64,000 nucleotides of DNA from Williamsia sp. 1135 (GTDB lineage Bacteria > Actinomycetota > Actinomycetes > Mycobacteriales > Mycobacteriaceae): positions 1 through 64,000 of the forward strand of contig NZ_MJEI01000080.1 in assembly GCF_002095395.1 (NCBI RefSeq). Direction: 5' to 3'. Below the pieces are notes generated by a model. The model saw only the letters and a list, made by a program, of their open reading frames with translations. It was not told the origin of the DNA and made no database searches. Below are positions 34,566 through 43,008 of the stretch, in pieces (the stretch's first letter is position 1; each line of letters begins with the position of its first letter). A program made the translations under genes and the position numbers.

Positions 34566-36527
34566 GTGAACCGGGCCGCGGCGGCGACGGGTACGACAGG
34601 GGAAAACGAGCAATTGGGCAAACGATGGATTTTCGCGCTGACGTTGTCATGCCTGCTCGTCGTCACCGGCTGCGTCGCGGATCCGCCGCCCCCCGTGCAG
34701 CAGACCAATTCGGTCCCGCCTGAGCCTGCCGAACCGTCCGGGCAGGTCCTTTACGTGGCGACCGATTCGATCGGTATCGGGTTCAACCCCCATCTCGCTG
34801 CGGACCAGTCCGCGGTGACCACTGCAGTCGCCGCGATGACGTTGCCCAGTTCGTTCCGGCCCGCGAACGAGGGCGGTCGCGTGGTGTGGACGATGGACAA
34901 TGCGCTGCTGACCAGCGCAGATGTCTCCGGCACGGCACCGTTCACCGTCACCTATCGCATCCATGAAGATGCGCAGTGGTCGGACGGGCTGCCGATCACC
35001 GCGGAAGACTTCATCTACCTCTGGCAGCAGATGGGCCGCCAGCCGAACGTGACGGCTCCGGCCGGCTACCGCCTGATCACCGACGTCCGCAGTGGTGCCG
35101 GAGGCAAAGAGGTCACGGCGACGTTCGCTGCGCCCTACCCGGCGTGGCGCGAACTGTTCAATGATCTGCTGCCCTCCCACGTCCTCAAAGGCGCACCCGG
35201 CGGTTTCCAATCAGGCATGGACAGCGGCTTCCCGGCATCGGGCGGACCGTTCACCATCAGCGGCATCGATCACAGCCGGGACGAAGTTCGGCTCATCCGC
35301 AACGACAGGTTCTGGCTCACCCCGGCGCTGCTCGACCGGATGACCTTACGGCGCGCCGGCACCACCAGCCAGCTCGCCGACTCGATGCGTTCGGGTGACA
35401 CCAGGGTGGCCGCGGTCAGTGGCGGACCCGCCCTTGCCGCCAACCTCGGAAGCATCGGCGGCGTGCAGACAGGGAATGTTCCGCAGTCGCGCACGCTCGG
35501 AGTCACGGTCAACACGCGGACGGAGTCGATGTCGAACTTCGACCTCCGGCGCGCAGTCCTGGCGTCGATCGACACCCGGCTCGTCACCTTCGCAGGGGCC
35601 GACGACACCGAGGTGTTGCCCGCCGAGAACTCCGTGTACGCGCCGTCCGATCCGGGTTACTACCCGGTGCCCCGACTCACTGTGACGCCTGAACAGATCG
35701 AGCAATGGCTGACGTCGGCGGGATACCAGCGGGGTCCGGTGGAGCCCGCTCCCACCCCCGCGCAGAGCACCCCGGGTGCGACGACCACCACAACCACGAC
35801 CGAGGCGCCTGCGTCAGGCGAAGAGGGCACGACCGGATCAGAGAACAGCAGTCTGCCTCCGCTTCCCGCGGGCGCGCAGGAGGTCGAGGAAAGCGACGGC
35901 GACGCACTGATCGTCCGGGTGGCATCGGTGACCGGCGATCCGCGGACCGGGGCAGCCGCGGCGAACATCGTCGATCAACTGAGCAGGTCCGGCATCCGGG
36001 CCGAGGCCGTGACGCTGTCGACCGCCGAGTTGTACAGCTCCGCGCTCACCGGCCGCCGGGTCGACCTCGTCGTCGGCTGGAGTCGGGCGGGAGAGTCCCC
36101 GGCCACGGCGCTCGCCTCGAACACCGAATGCCTGAGCACCGAAGTGCCCGGGGTATCCGGGACACCGAGCACCTCGCTCACCCGTACGACCGCACCCGAG
36201 CCGGAACCGAGCGCGACTCCGTCGCCATCCAGCTCAGAAGCTCCCGACGCCGAGCGCAGCGAGCCGCGGTACACGAGCAACGTCTCCGGGCTGTGTGACC
36301 CCGAACTGGAGGATCTCGCGACCCGCGCGATCTCCGAGGACGACCCCACGGACAATCTGCGGACAGCACAGCGACTGCTCGACGAACGGTCGGTTTACCT
36401 GCCCGTCTATCAGGACGTCTTGACGACCGCGGTCTCGCCTCTGGTCACCGGAGCCGCGGTGACCGGACCGGTGCAGACCGGTATCTTCGGTGGATCCGCG
36501 GCCTGGCAGCAGCAGACCGGTAACTGA
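34566..36527 (+). CDS. lpqW: LpqW-like lipoprotein (SBP family 5 fold)
   Basis: The protein has 653 residues, or slightly fewer with a later start. The signal ends in a lipobox VVTGC. The fold is that of oligopeptide-binding proteins (WSDGLPITAEDFIYLWQQ), but there is no transporter gene nearby. Mycobacterial LpqW controls mannoside synthesis for LM/LAM. Two disordered inserts rich in Thr, Pro, Ser and Glu (near residues 398-440 and 540-565) are unusual additions. The GTG at 34566 is used; a TTG at 34617, much nearer the signal core, is plausible. Position between typA and mshB matches Rv1166. Confidence 0.82.
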   Translation: MNRAAAATGTTGENEQLGKRWIFALTLSCLLVVTGCVADPPPPVQQTNSVPPEPAEPSGQVLYVATDSIGIGFNPHLAADQSAVTTAVAAMTLPSSFRPANEGGRVVWTMDNALLTSADVSGTAPFTVTYRIHEDAQWSDGLPITAEDFIYLWQQMGRQPNVTAPAGYRLITDVRSGAGGKEVTATFAAPYPAWRELFNDLLPSHVLKGAPGGFQSGMDSGFPASGGPFTISGIDHSRDEVRLIRNDRFWLTPALLDRMTLRRAGTTSQLADSMRSGDTRVAAVSGGPALAANLGSIGGVQTGNVPQSRTLGVTVNTRTESMSNFDLRRAVLASIDTRLVTFAGADDTEVLPAENSVYAPSDPGYYPVPRLTVTPEQIEQWLTSAGYQRGPVEPAPTPAQSTPGATTTTTTTEAPASGEEGTTGSENSSLPPLPAGAQEVEESDGDALIVRVASVTGDPRTGAAAANIVDQLSRSGIRAEAVTLSTAELYSSALTGRRVDLVVGWSRAGESPATALASNTECLSTEVPGVSGTPSTSLTRTTAPEPEPSATPSPSSSEAPDAERSEPRYTSNVSGLCDPELEDLATRAISEDDPTDNLRTAQRLLDERSVYLPVYQDVLTTAVSPLVTGAAVTGPVQTGIFGGSAAWQQQTGN

Positions 36528-36542
36528 AAGCGAATCGAGACG

Positions 36543-37415
36543 ATGAACCGTTTGCTGCTCGTCCATGCCCACCCCGACGACGAGACCATCACCACCGGCG
36601 GCACCATCGCGAAGTACCTGGCCGACGGCGCCGAGGTCACTGTGGTCACCTGCACCCTCGGTGAAGAGGGTGAGGTCATCGGTGCTCGATGGGGCGGCCT
36701 CGTGGCCGACGGAGGCGCCGATCAGCTCGGTGGGTACCGGATCGGCGAACTCAGCGAGGCGCTGGTGGCGCTCAGCCCCGATCCGGCGAAACCGCTCGAA
36801 CCGCATTTTCTCGGCGGTGCCGGCCGGTGGCGTGATTCGGGCATGGCCGGCGCACCGTCGAACGATCATCCGCGCGCCTTCATCGGCGCAGGGTCGCGAG
36901 CGCCCGCGCAAGCTCTCGCGGAGCTGATCGTCGAACTGCGCCCACAGGTGTTGGTCGGCTATGACCCGGTCGGCAGCTACGGACACCCGGACCACATCCA
37001 GGTGCACGCGATCTGTGCCGAGGCGATCGACATCGCGGCTGCCGCCGACAACGCCTGGGCGGTCTCCAAGCACTACTGGACGGTCACCGAGGAGTCGGCA
37101 CTGTCCGACGGTCTGGCTTCTGCACAGACCCGCGTCCCTGCCGGCTGGCGGATGCCGGCGATCGGCGAACTGCCCAGTCATCGTGACGGCGAGATCACCA
37201 CCGCCATCGACGTCCGGGAGGTCTACGACCGCAAGGTCCGGGCCCTGGCCGCGCACGCCACGCAGGTCACGGTGGCACCGTCCGGCACCGAATACGCTCT
37301 GTCGAACAACATCATTCAGCCCATATTCGCCGAGGAACACTACATGCTGGTGGCCGGCGACCCCGGTCCGCTCGGCCCGGTAGGGCGGGAAACCGACCTT
37401 TTCGGAGGGCTGTGA
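36543..37415 (+). CDS. mshB: Mycothiol deacetylase MshB
   Basis: The 290-residue enzyme is a zinc GlcNAc-Ins deacetylase in mycothiol synthesis. The zinc site is visible as AHPDDE (His10, Asp13) and GHPDH near residue 148. Typical mycobacterial features include GARWGGLVADGGADQLGGYR and the C-terminus AEEHYMLVAG. It follows lpqW by 15 nt and overlaps the next gene as TGATG. Presence of MshB fits a mycothiol-using actinobacterium, as does the DinB/MDMPI-like protein at 47336. Confidence 0.94.
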   Translation: MNRLLLVHAHPDDETITTGGTIAKYLADGAEVTVVTCTLGEEGEVIGARWGGLVADGGADQLGGYRIGELSEALVALSPDPAKPLEPHFLGGAGRWRDSGMAGAPSNDHPRAFIGAGSRAPAQALAELIVELRPQVLVGYDPVGSYGHPDHIQVHAICAEAIDIAAAADNAWAVSKHYWTVTEESALSDGLASAQTRVPAGWRMPAIGELPSHRDGEITTAIDVREVYDRKVRALAAHATQVTVAPSGTEYALSNNIIQPIFAEEHYMLVAGDPGPLGPVGRETDLFGGL

Positions 37416-37813
37416 TGCATGGCGAGGTGATGCGGAAGTTCCTTCTCGGGTTCCTGTGGATCGACGGCTTTCTCGTCGGCATCCTCGGCGTCGCGTTCCT
37501 GCAACTGTCCATCGGTTCGGTGGCGTTCCCGATCAGCGCGCTGGCGGCGGGGCTCGCGAACTACGTGTTGCTGTGGTTCAGCGCGACCCTGACCGCGGGG
37601 CCTGCGAAGTTCGGAGCGCTGGTCGCGTTCGCGGTTGCCTTCTTCGTCTCGGCTGCGGGCGGTCCCGGCGGCGATGCGGTGATCCCGCAGGACTGGCGCT
37701 CGTTCCTGCTGCTGGCCCTGGGTGTCGCGGCACCGATGTTCGCGGGTTATGCGGGCCTGCTGCCTGCGTCGGAGACGCCGCCGGTGCACCCGAGCAAGGG
37801 TGGCAGGGAATGA
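37415..37813 (+). CDS. Small integral membrane protein (Rv1171-like)
   Basis: The 132-residue protein has four hydrophobic segments (for example [20 protein letters not shown] and [15 protein letters not shown]) and no known catalytic motif. Its position between mshB and the fbiC-type gene is that of Rv1171. ATG 37415 overlaps the mshB stop (TGATG) with GGAGGG upstream, so it is translated in the same transcript. Function unknown. Confidence 0.85.
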   Translation: MHGEVMRKFLLGFLWIDGFLVGILGVAFLQLSIGSVAFPISALAAGLANYVLLWFSATLTAGPAKFGALVAFAVAFFVSAAGGPGGDAVIPQDWRSFLLLALGVAAPMFAGYAGLLPASETPPVHPSKGGRE

Positions 37814-37838
37814 ACCGGCGACCAGGGAGCATTATCTG

Positions 37839-39209
37839 ATGGTGACCTCCGAGACGACACTGCTGCCCGATCCGGCTATGCCCGGGGCCGTGAACCCGTC
37901 CGATGAGCCACCTGAACCCGCCGAGGTGGCGCGCGCGCTCGACCGGGTGCGCGCCGGCGAGTCGATCGACCTCGACGAGGCCACCGTCCTGCTCGGTGTG
38001 CGGGGCGACGATCTCGCCGCGCTGTGCACCTATGCGGGCCGGGTCCGTGATGCCGGACTCGAGGCCGAGGGGCGCGGAGGGCAGATCAGTTACTCGCGCA
38101 AGGTGTTCATCCCGCTGACCACACTGTGCCGCGACCGCTGCCACTACTGCACCTTCGTCACCGTCCCCGGCAAGCTCGCCCGGGCGGGCAAAGGGATGTA
38201 CCTGGAGATGGACGAAGTGCTCGACATCGCGCGCCGCGGCGCCGAGATGGGCTGTAAAGAGGCGCTTTTCACGCTGGGTGATCGTCCGGAGGATCGTTGG
38301 CCGGAAGCGAGGGCGTGGCTCGACGACCATGGATACGCATCGACTCTCGACTACGTCCGCGCCGCCTCGATCCGCGTGCTCGAAGAGACAGGGCTGTTGC
38401 CACACCTGAACCCCGGGGTGATGAGCAGCGATGAGATGGCTTGGCTCAAACCCGTTGCCCCGTCGATGGGAATGATGCTCGAGACCACCGCCCGCAGGTT
38501 GTTCACCGACAAGGGCAACGCCCATTACGGGAGTCCGGACAAGGACCCCGAGGTCCGCAAGCAGGTGCTCATCGACGCAGGCAAGAACTCGGTGCCGTTC
38601 ACGACCGGGATCCTGGTGGGGATCGGGGAGAACCGGGCCGAGCGTGCTGACTCGCTGTTCGAGATGGCCAAGGTGCACAACGAGTTCGGGCATCTGCAGG
38701 AGGTCATCGTGCAGAACTTCCGGGCGAAGCCCGACACCGCGATGCGTGGGGTCGCCGACGCGGAGTTCGACGAGTTCCTTGCCGCCGTCGCGGTGGCGCG
38801 ACTCGTACTCGGACCGCACATCCGGATCCAGGCCCCGCCGAACCTGGTGTCGCCGGAAGAATGCGCGTCGCTGGTCAAAGCCGGAGTGGATGACTGGGGC
38901 GGTGTTTCGCCCCTGACACCGGACCACGTCAACCCCGAGAGGCCGTGGCCCAATCTCGACGCGCTGGCGCAGATCACGGCCGGTACCGGCTACGTGCTCA
39001 CCGAACGTGTTGCGGCGCAACCGAGATACGTGTTGACCGGTGAGCCCTGGATCGATCACCGGATCAGTGCGCACGTGCAGGCGCTGGCCGACCCGGACAC
39101 CGGGCTGGCAGTCGACGTCAACCCGACCGGCGCGGCATGGCACGAGAGCCCGTGGCACGAGAACGCAGCACCGGCGACGTCACCCACCTCGACCCCACAG
39201 GCGCGCTGA
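37839..39209 (+). CDS. cofG: FO synthase CofG domain (N-terminal half of FbiC only)
   Basis: The 456-residue radical SAM protein carries the cluster motif [10 protein letters not shown] with CxxxCxxC, and closely follows the first half of mycobacterial FbiC up to [11 protein letters not shown]. FbiC is normally about 850 residues with CofG and CofH fused; here the chain ends just after the CofG part with a Thr/Pro/Ser tail. The next gene is unrelated and no CofH motif is seen in any frame downstream. CofG and CofH together make the deazaflavin core of F420, so a separate cofH must exist elsewhere. It sits at the normal fbiC place, between the Rv1171-like gene and fdxA. Confidence 0.9.
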   Translation: MVTSETTLLPDPAMPGAVNPSDEPPEPAEVARALDRVRAGESIDLDEATVLLGVRGDDLAALCTYAGRVRDAGLEAEGRGGQISYSRKVFIPLTTLCRDRCHYCTFVTVPGKLARAGKGMYLEMDEVLDIARRGAEMGCKEALFTLGDRPEDRWPEARAWLDDHGYASTLDYVRAASIRVLEETGLLPHLNPGVMSSDEMAWLKPVAPSMGMMLETTARRLFTDKGNAHYGSPDKDPEVRKQVLIDAGKNSVPFTTGILVGIGENRAERADSLFEMAKVHNEFGHLQEVIVQNFRAKPDTAMRGVADAEFDEFLAAVAVARLVLGPHIRIQAPPNLVSPEECASLVKAGVDDWGGVSPLTPDHVNPERPWPNLDALAQITAGTGYVLTERVAAQPRYVLTGEPWIDHRISAHVQALADPDTGLAVDVNPTGAAWHESPWHENAAPATSPTSTPQAR

Positions 39210-39964
39210 TGCTGCTTCCACCTGTTCAGGCGCTGACCGACCGCGACGTCGCCAAACTGCTGTACACCCTCACGGGTGTGATCGACCCGGCGCTCTCTGC
39301 GGTCGAGCACCTCGACCCGCTGGGCATCAAACGGCGCACCTTCGGCACCGTGGAGCAACAGGCGAATCAGGCGATGTCGTCCGAGGCGCTCGTCACCAAA
39401 GTCCTGGGTGCCATTGATGATTCGCTGATCTGGGCCTCCGACAGCGCCGGTCTGCCCGGCACCGCGAAGTGGGCGGGGTGGACCGCAGAGGAGCGTCGGG
39501 ACTGGTGGATCAAGCGGGTCGGGCCGATCAGCACCCTGGCCGTGGCGTACCCGGGTGTTTTCGGGGTCATCGCCGATCGGCTTCCGCTGCAGACCGTCAT
39601 CGGCTTCGCCCAGCAGGCCGTACTCCTGTGCGCGGTTGCCCGCGCCTACGGCGTCGACGATCGCCACCGCCATGTGGACTTGCTCGCGCGCGTGCTCCTC
39701 AACCGAAATCTCGACTCGAAAACCGTTCTGAGCACACCTGATACGCGCAAGGACGAGCACTCGTCCACGGACCTCGCCCGTGGGGCCTGGAACCGGATCG
39801 GCAAGTCGCGCGCGATCCTCTCCGAACTTGCCCGGCGCCCGTCCTCACGTCAGCCCTGGCGACTGCTCGGGGCGCTACCGCTGGTCGGGGCGGCCGCCGA
39901 TTACATCGGGGAGACCGGCGCACTGCGCCGCGCCGCGGACAACGCGGTGAAGAACATCCGCTGA
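39209..39964 (+). CDS. Conserved hypothetical protein, possibly EcsC-like
   Basis: The 251-residue protein starts [21 protein letters not shown] and overlaps the cofG stop (TGATG), so it is translationally coupled. It is mostly helical. Features are a Trp-rich stretch (GWTAEERRDWWIKRV), a hydrophobic centre (LQTVIGFAQQAVLLCAVARAYGV) reminiscent of EcsC-family proteins, and a C-terminal amphipathic region. No catalytic site is recognised. It occupies the place where the CofH half of FbiC would be expected. Confidence 0.65.
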   Translation: MLLPPVQALTDRDVAKLLYTLTGVIDPALSAVEHLDPLGIKRRTFGTVEQQANQAMSSEALVTKVLGAIDDSLIWASDSAGLPGTAKWAGWTAEERRDWWIKRVGPISTLAVAYPGVFGVIADRLPLQTVIGFAQQAVLLCAVARAYGVDDRHRHVDLLARVLLNRNLDSKTVLSTPDTRKDEHSSTDLARGAWNRIGKSRAILSELARRPSSRQPWRLLGALPLVGAAADYIGETGALRRAADNAVKNIR

Positions 39965-40013
39965 GCGGATCACCGCCGAGCGGTGATCCGCTGAGCGGAT
40001 CACCGCTCGGCGG
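39965..40013. terminator. Two overlapping hairpins, bidirectional terminator
   Basis: A 12-bp hairpin (39965-39991) and a 19-bp hairpin (39973-40013, loop TGA) share the segment GCGGTGATCCGC, so only one can form at a time. They lie between two convergent genes and follow the stop codon by one base. No T run is present. Confidence 0.75.
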
Positions 40014-40018
40014 TCACG

Positions 40019-40399
40019 TCAGACCAGACCTGCCTGGACAAGTGCCTCGTAGCCGCCGATGACATCGGTGGCGCGGTGCAGTCCGAGATTCTGCAGCGCG
40101 GCAGCGGCCAGACTCGAGGTGTAACCCTGCGAGCACAGGATGATCCAGGCCACGTCGTGGTCCACGGCCTCGGGAATCCTGGCATCGGAGGTCGGATCGG
40201 CGCGCCACTCCAGGACGTTGCGCTCGATCACCAGGGCACCAGGGTGCTCACCCTCCTCGGCACGCTGGGCGGCGGGCCGAATGTCGACGAGGACATCGCC
40301 ATTCGCCAGCGCGGACGGAAGATCTTGTGCCGCGAGCCGGTCGAGACCTGCGCGGGCTTCGAGGAGTACCTCGTCGATGCTCTTGGGTCGTGCGCTCAC
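40019..40399 (-). CDS. Rhodanese-like sulfurtransferase
   Basis: The 126-residue single rhodanese domain has VLVDIRPAAQRAEEGEHPGA and the active-site loop ILCSQGYTSS with the catalytic Cys, then the C-terminal GGYEALVQAG. It can move sulfane sulfur. GTG 40399 with GGAGG upstream is the start; the preceding frame belongs to a duplicated segment. It lies downstream of a cysteine dioxygenase gene on the same strand, the usual pairing in actinobacteria for cysteine sulfur oxidation. Confidence 0.88.
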   Translation of the reverse strand: MSARPKSIDEVLLEARAGLDRLAAQDLPSALANGDVLVDIRPAAQRAEEGEHPGALVIERNVLEWRADPTSDARIPEAVDHDVAWIILCSQGYTSSLAAAALQNLGLHRATDVIGGYEALVQAGLV

Positions 40400-40408
40400 G
40401 CCGACCCT

Positions 40409-40487
40409 CCGTCGGTGAGCACCGTCTTGGTGCGTCGCCCCGAACTCATGCCGCGCCACCGTCGGTGAGCACCGTCTTGGTGCGTCG
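40409..40487 (-). repeat. 29-bp direct repeat, partial duplication of the cysteine dioxygenase 3' end
   Basis: Identical 29-bp copies at 40409-40437 and 40459-40487 are offset by 50 bp. One copy encodes the C-terminal residues RRTKTVLTDGG of cysteine dioxygenase. The other lies between its stop and the rhodanese start and forms a 17-codon frame, MSSGRRTKTVLTDGGSA, overlapping both neighbours as ATGA and GTGA. It looks like a recent tandem slip that kept the coupled ribosome binding site. Confidence 0.85.
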
Positions 40488-41021
40488 TAGCGACTGACTG
40501 TCGGTGACTTCGTAGTAGGACATCGCGGTGAGCGGCGGTGAGTAGGCGTGGACGCTCAGGGTCGGCTCGCTCGTCACTGCTCGAGTCGGGCTACGGACGA
40601 CGTCATGGACCCAGCCCAGCGGGAACGACGCCTGATCACCTTCGTCGAGGGTGCGGGCACGTAGTTGGCTCCCGGTCCAGCGATATTCGGTCAGTGCACC
40701 TGACAGCACGGTGAGGGCGCCGAGGGAACCGGCATGGTCGTGCAGGTCCGTGGACTCGTCGGGGGTCCAGCTGATCAGCCACACGTCGACGTCGTCGTCG
40801 TAGTGGAGGCGGGTGGCCCAGCGCTTCTCCCGGTCCCAGTACTTGGGCAGCACATCGTCGTGCCGACCGTCCAGGACGTCGGATGCACCCTGATCGGTCA
40901 GCCGCAGCAGGTCTGCGGGACGCAGACGCGTCGGCAGGTGATGGGTGGGCGACGGGGTGCGGCTGGACAGATGCTGTGTCGGCGCACTGACGGACGCGGG
41001 CCGCGAGAGGGTCGAGGTCAT
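40446..41021 (-). CDS. Cysteine dioxygenase family protein
   Basis: The 191-residue cupin has the type I cysteine dioxygenase pattern: WLISWTPDESTDLHDHAGS with the HxH iron ligands, GALTVLSGALTEYRW, and a distal His in GWVHDVV. It oxidises cysteine to cysteine sulfinate. The N-terminal 35 residues are Ser/Pro/Thr rich and probably disordered. ATG 41021 has GGAGCATCC upstream. It is paired with the rhodanese gene and divergent from fdxA. Confidence 0.87.
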   Translation of the reverse strand: MTSTLSRPASVSAPTQHLSSRTPSPTHHLPTRLRPADLLRLTDQGASDVLDGRHDDVLPKYWDREKRWATRLHYDDDVDVWLISWTPDESTDLHDHAGSLGALTVLSGALTEYRWTGSQLRARTLDEGDQASFPLGWVHDVVRSPTRAVTSEPTLSVHAYSPPLTAMSYYEVTDSQSLRRTKTVLTDGGAA

Positions 41022-41392
41022 GTGAGGATGCTCCTGATGAATCGAGTGGTGTTGGTTGCCAGGGGTCAGCAGCAACAACACATTCGGTTCCACAGGGGGG
41101 TCGGTCGCACGGTCACGGAACAGATACTGCCGCCGCCCCGGCGTTTCGCACAGGTTTAGGACCTGTCTGATTTGAAAGCAGTGGTCAGGCGTGCGCTGCC
41201 GACGTCGATTGCGTTGACCTGGGGAGGCGCCCGTGAGGCAGGGTGACCCGGGTTTTGACTTGGAATGCAGTACGCGGATACTGGAAGGCAACAAGCGGGC
41301 AGGCTGGGCGACCTTCAATCCACAAGGCATGCCCGCTTTCGAGCGCGTGCAGCCCACGTGTGAGTGAACTGTGATTGTGAGGAGGGTGGCCG
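41022..41392. other. Divergent intergenic region between cysteine dioxygenase and fdxA
   Basis: This 371-bp stretch shows no gene I can support. It has an inverted repeat AAGCGGGCA / TGCCCGCTT at 41293-41301 and 41330-41338 upstream of fdxA, and AGGAGG just before the fdxA GTG. It must hold both promoters; I see no known riboswitch or leader peptide. Confidence 0.5.
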
Positions 41393-41719
41393 GTGACCTA
41401 TATCATCGCTGAACCTTGCGTTGATGTCCTGGACAAGGCGTGCGTCGAGGAGTGCCCTGTCGACTGCATTTATGAGGGTGGACGGATGCTGTACATCCAC
41501 CCCGACGAATGCGTCGACTGCGGTGCATGCGAGCCGGTGTGTCCGGTCGAGGCCATTTTCTACGAAGATGATGTGCCCGACGAGTGGGCAGGTTATTACA
41601 ACGCGAATGTCGATTTCTTCGACGACCTGGGATCCCCGGGTGGCGCCAGCAAGCTGGGCAAGGTCGATTACGACTCGCCGTTCGTCAAGGCCCTGCCCCC
41701 GATGAACACCGAGGACTGA
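41393..41719 (+). CDS. fdxA: 7Fe ferredoxin FdxA
   Basis: The 108-residue ferredoxin starts [24 protein letters not shown]-like and has a second cluster motif [12 protein letters not shown]. The Cys spacing (C9, C17, C21 for the 3Fe cluster; C41, C44, C47, C51 for the 4Fe cluster, approximate) is that of actinobacterial 7Fe ferredoxins. It carries electrons to cytosolic redox enzymes. The GTG start has AGGAGGG upstream. fdxA next to dapC matches Rv1177-Rv1178. Confidence 0.94.
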   Translation: MTYIIAEPCVDVLDKACVEECPVDCIYEGGRMLYIHPDECVDCGACEPVCPVEAIFYEDDVPDEWAGYYNANVDFFDDLGSPGGASKLGKVDYDSPFVKALPPMNTED

Positions 41720-41727
41720 CGACGCCG

Positions 41728-42843
41728 ATGTCTGTGCTGCGCGGCCGAGCGCCGGTGTCGAGGCGACTCCCGGACTTTCCCTGGGACACGTTGCTCGGTG
41801 CGAAGGAGCGCGCGGCCGCACACCCCGGCGGGATCGTGGACCTGTCGGTCGGTACCCCGGTGGACCCGGTTGATCCGCTGATCCGCGAAGCGCTGGCAGC
41901 GGCATCCGGCTTTCCCGGATATCCGACGACCATCGGCACCGTGGAGGTGCGCAGGGCCGCGATCGATGCGTTGAAGCGTAGGCATGGCATCGATGGGCTG
42001 GACCTGTCGATGATCCTCCCCGTGATCGGCACGAAAGAGGCGATCGCCGGGTTGCCGTCGACCCTGGGGCTCGGCGCCGGTGATCAGGTCGTCATACCGG
42101 AGGTCGCCTACCCGACGTATGAGGTCGGTGCTCTGCTGGCCGGCGCAGACGTACTCCGGGCGGATTCGCTCACCCAGATCGGACCCGCAACGCCGGCCAT
42201 GATCTACCTCAACTCACCGTCGAATCCGACCGGCAAAGTGCTGCCTGTCGAGCATCTGCGCAAAGTCGTCTCCTGGGCGCGCGAACGCGGCACGTTGGTG
42301 GTGTCTGACGAGTGCTACCTGGGCTTGGCCTGGGATGACGAGCCGGTCTCCATCCTCGACCCACGGGTGACCGACGGAGACAACTCCGGTCTGCTCGCGG
42401 TGCATTCGTTGTCGAAGACGTCCAACCTCGCCAGTTATCGAGCCGGGTTCCTTGCCGGTGATCCCGCGCTCATCAGTGAACTGCTGGCCGTACGCAAGCA
42501 CGCCGGGATGATCGTTCCGTTCCCGATCCAAGCCGCGATGTCGGCGGCGCTCGGCGACGACGGGCACGCAGCCGAGCAGCGGGAACGCTACCGGCTGCGC
42601 CGCGAAACCCTCAGGGCCGCGGTGACCGCCGCCGGGTTCCGGATCGATGAATCCGCGGCGGGGCTGTATCTGTGGGCCACCCGCGACGAGCCGTGTCGCG
42701 ACACCGTCGCTTGGCTCGCTGAGCGCGGAATTCTCGCCGCTCCCGGCGACTTCTACGGACCTCGCGGAGTGCGGCACGTCCGGATGGCTTTGACCGCCAC
42801 GGATGAGAGAATCGCTGAAGCAGCGAGCCGTCTGGCCTCCTGA
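41728..42843 (+). CDS. dapC: N-succinyldiaminopimelate aminotransferase
   Basis: The 371-residue PLP enzyme of fold type I has VDLSVGTPVDPVDP at the N-terminus, YLNSPSNPTGK, VVSDECYLGL and the PLP Lys in HSLSKTSNLASYRAG. It catalyses the transamination step of the succinylase branch of lysine/diaminopimelate synthesis. dapD and dapE of the same pathway are 2-5 kb downstream, interrupted by the DUF692 locus. ATG 41728 lies 8 nt after fdxA. Confidence 0.92.
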   Translation: MSVLRGRAPVSRRLPDFPWDTLLGAKERAAAHPGGIVDLSVGTPVDPVDPLIREALAAASGFPGYPTTIGTVEVRRAAIDALKRRHGIDGLDLSMILPVIGTKEAIAGLPSTLGLGAGDQVVIPEVAYPTYEVGALLAGADVLRADSLTQIGPATPAMIYLNSPSNPTGKVLPVEHLRKVVSWARERGTLVVSDECYLGLAWDDEPVSILDPRVTDGDNSGLLAVHSLSKTSNLASYRAGFLAGDPALISELLAVRKHAGMIVPFPIQAAMSAALGDDGHAAEQRERYRLRRETLRAAVTAAGFRIDESAAGLYLWATRDEPCRDTVAWLAERGILAAPGDFYGPRGVRHVRMALTATDERIAEAASRLAS

Positions 42844-43008
42844 CCTGCGTCGTCGCAGCTGTGTCCAATCTGAGACCAGTCCGTTACCCCAGACGCCGAA
42901 GTTTCGGTGAAACTGTGGAATGAGAACTGACTGCGAATCTGTAACTCGGACAACGGATTCGAATGTGGCCAACGGCGTCCACTCGTGAGCGAGTGAAAGG
43001 ACGCGCAC

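Noticed and set aside
32583-34613. 676-codon open frame opposite typA
   Set aside because: It is a shadow of a highly conserved gene caused by GC codon bias; there is no family motif or start signal.
39209-39964. Frameshifted CofH half of FbiC
   Set aside because: No CofH motif such as a second radical SAM CxxxCxxC is found in any frame; the gene is a different protein.
41022-41392. Cysteine-responsive leader peptide before the cysteine dioxygenase gene
   Set aside because: The upstream frame has scattered Cys but no short frame with a Cys run, ribosome binding site and attenuator.
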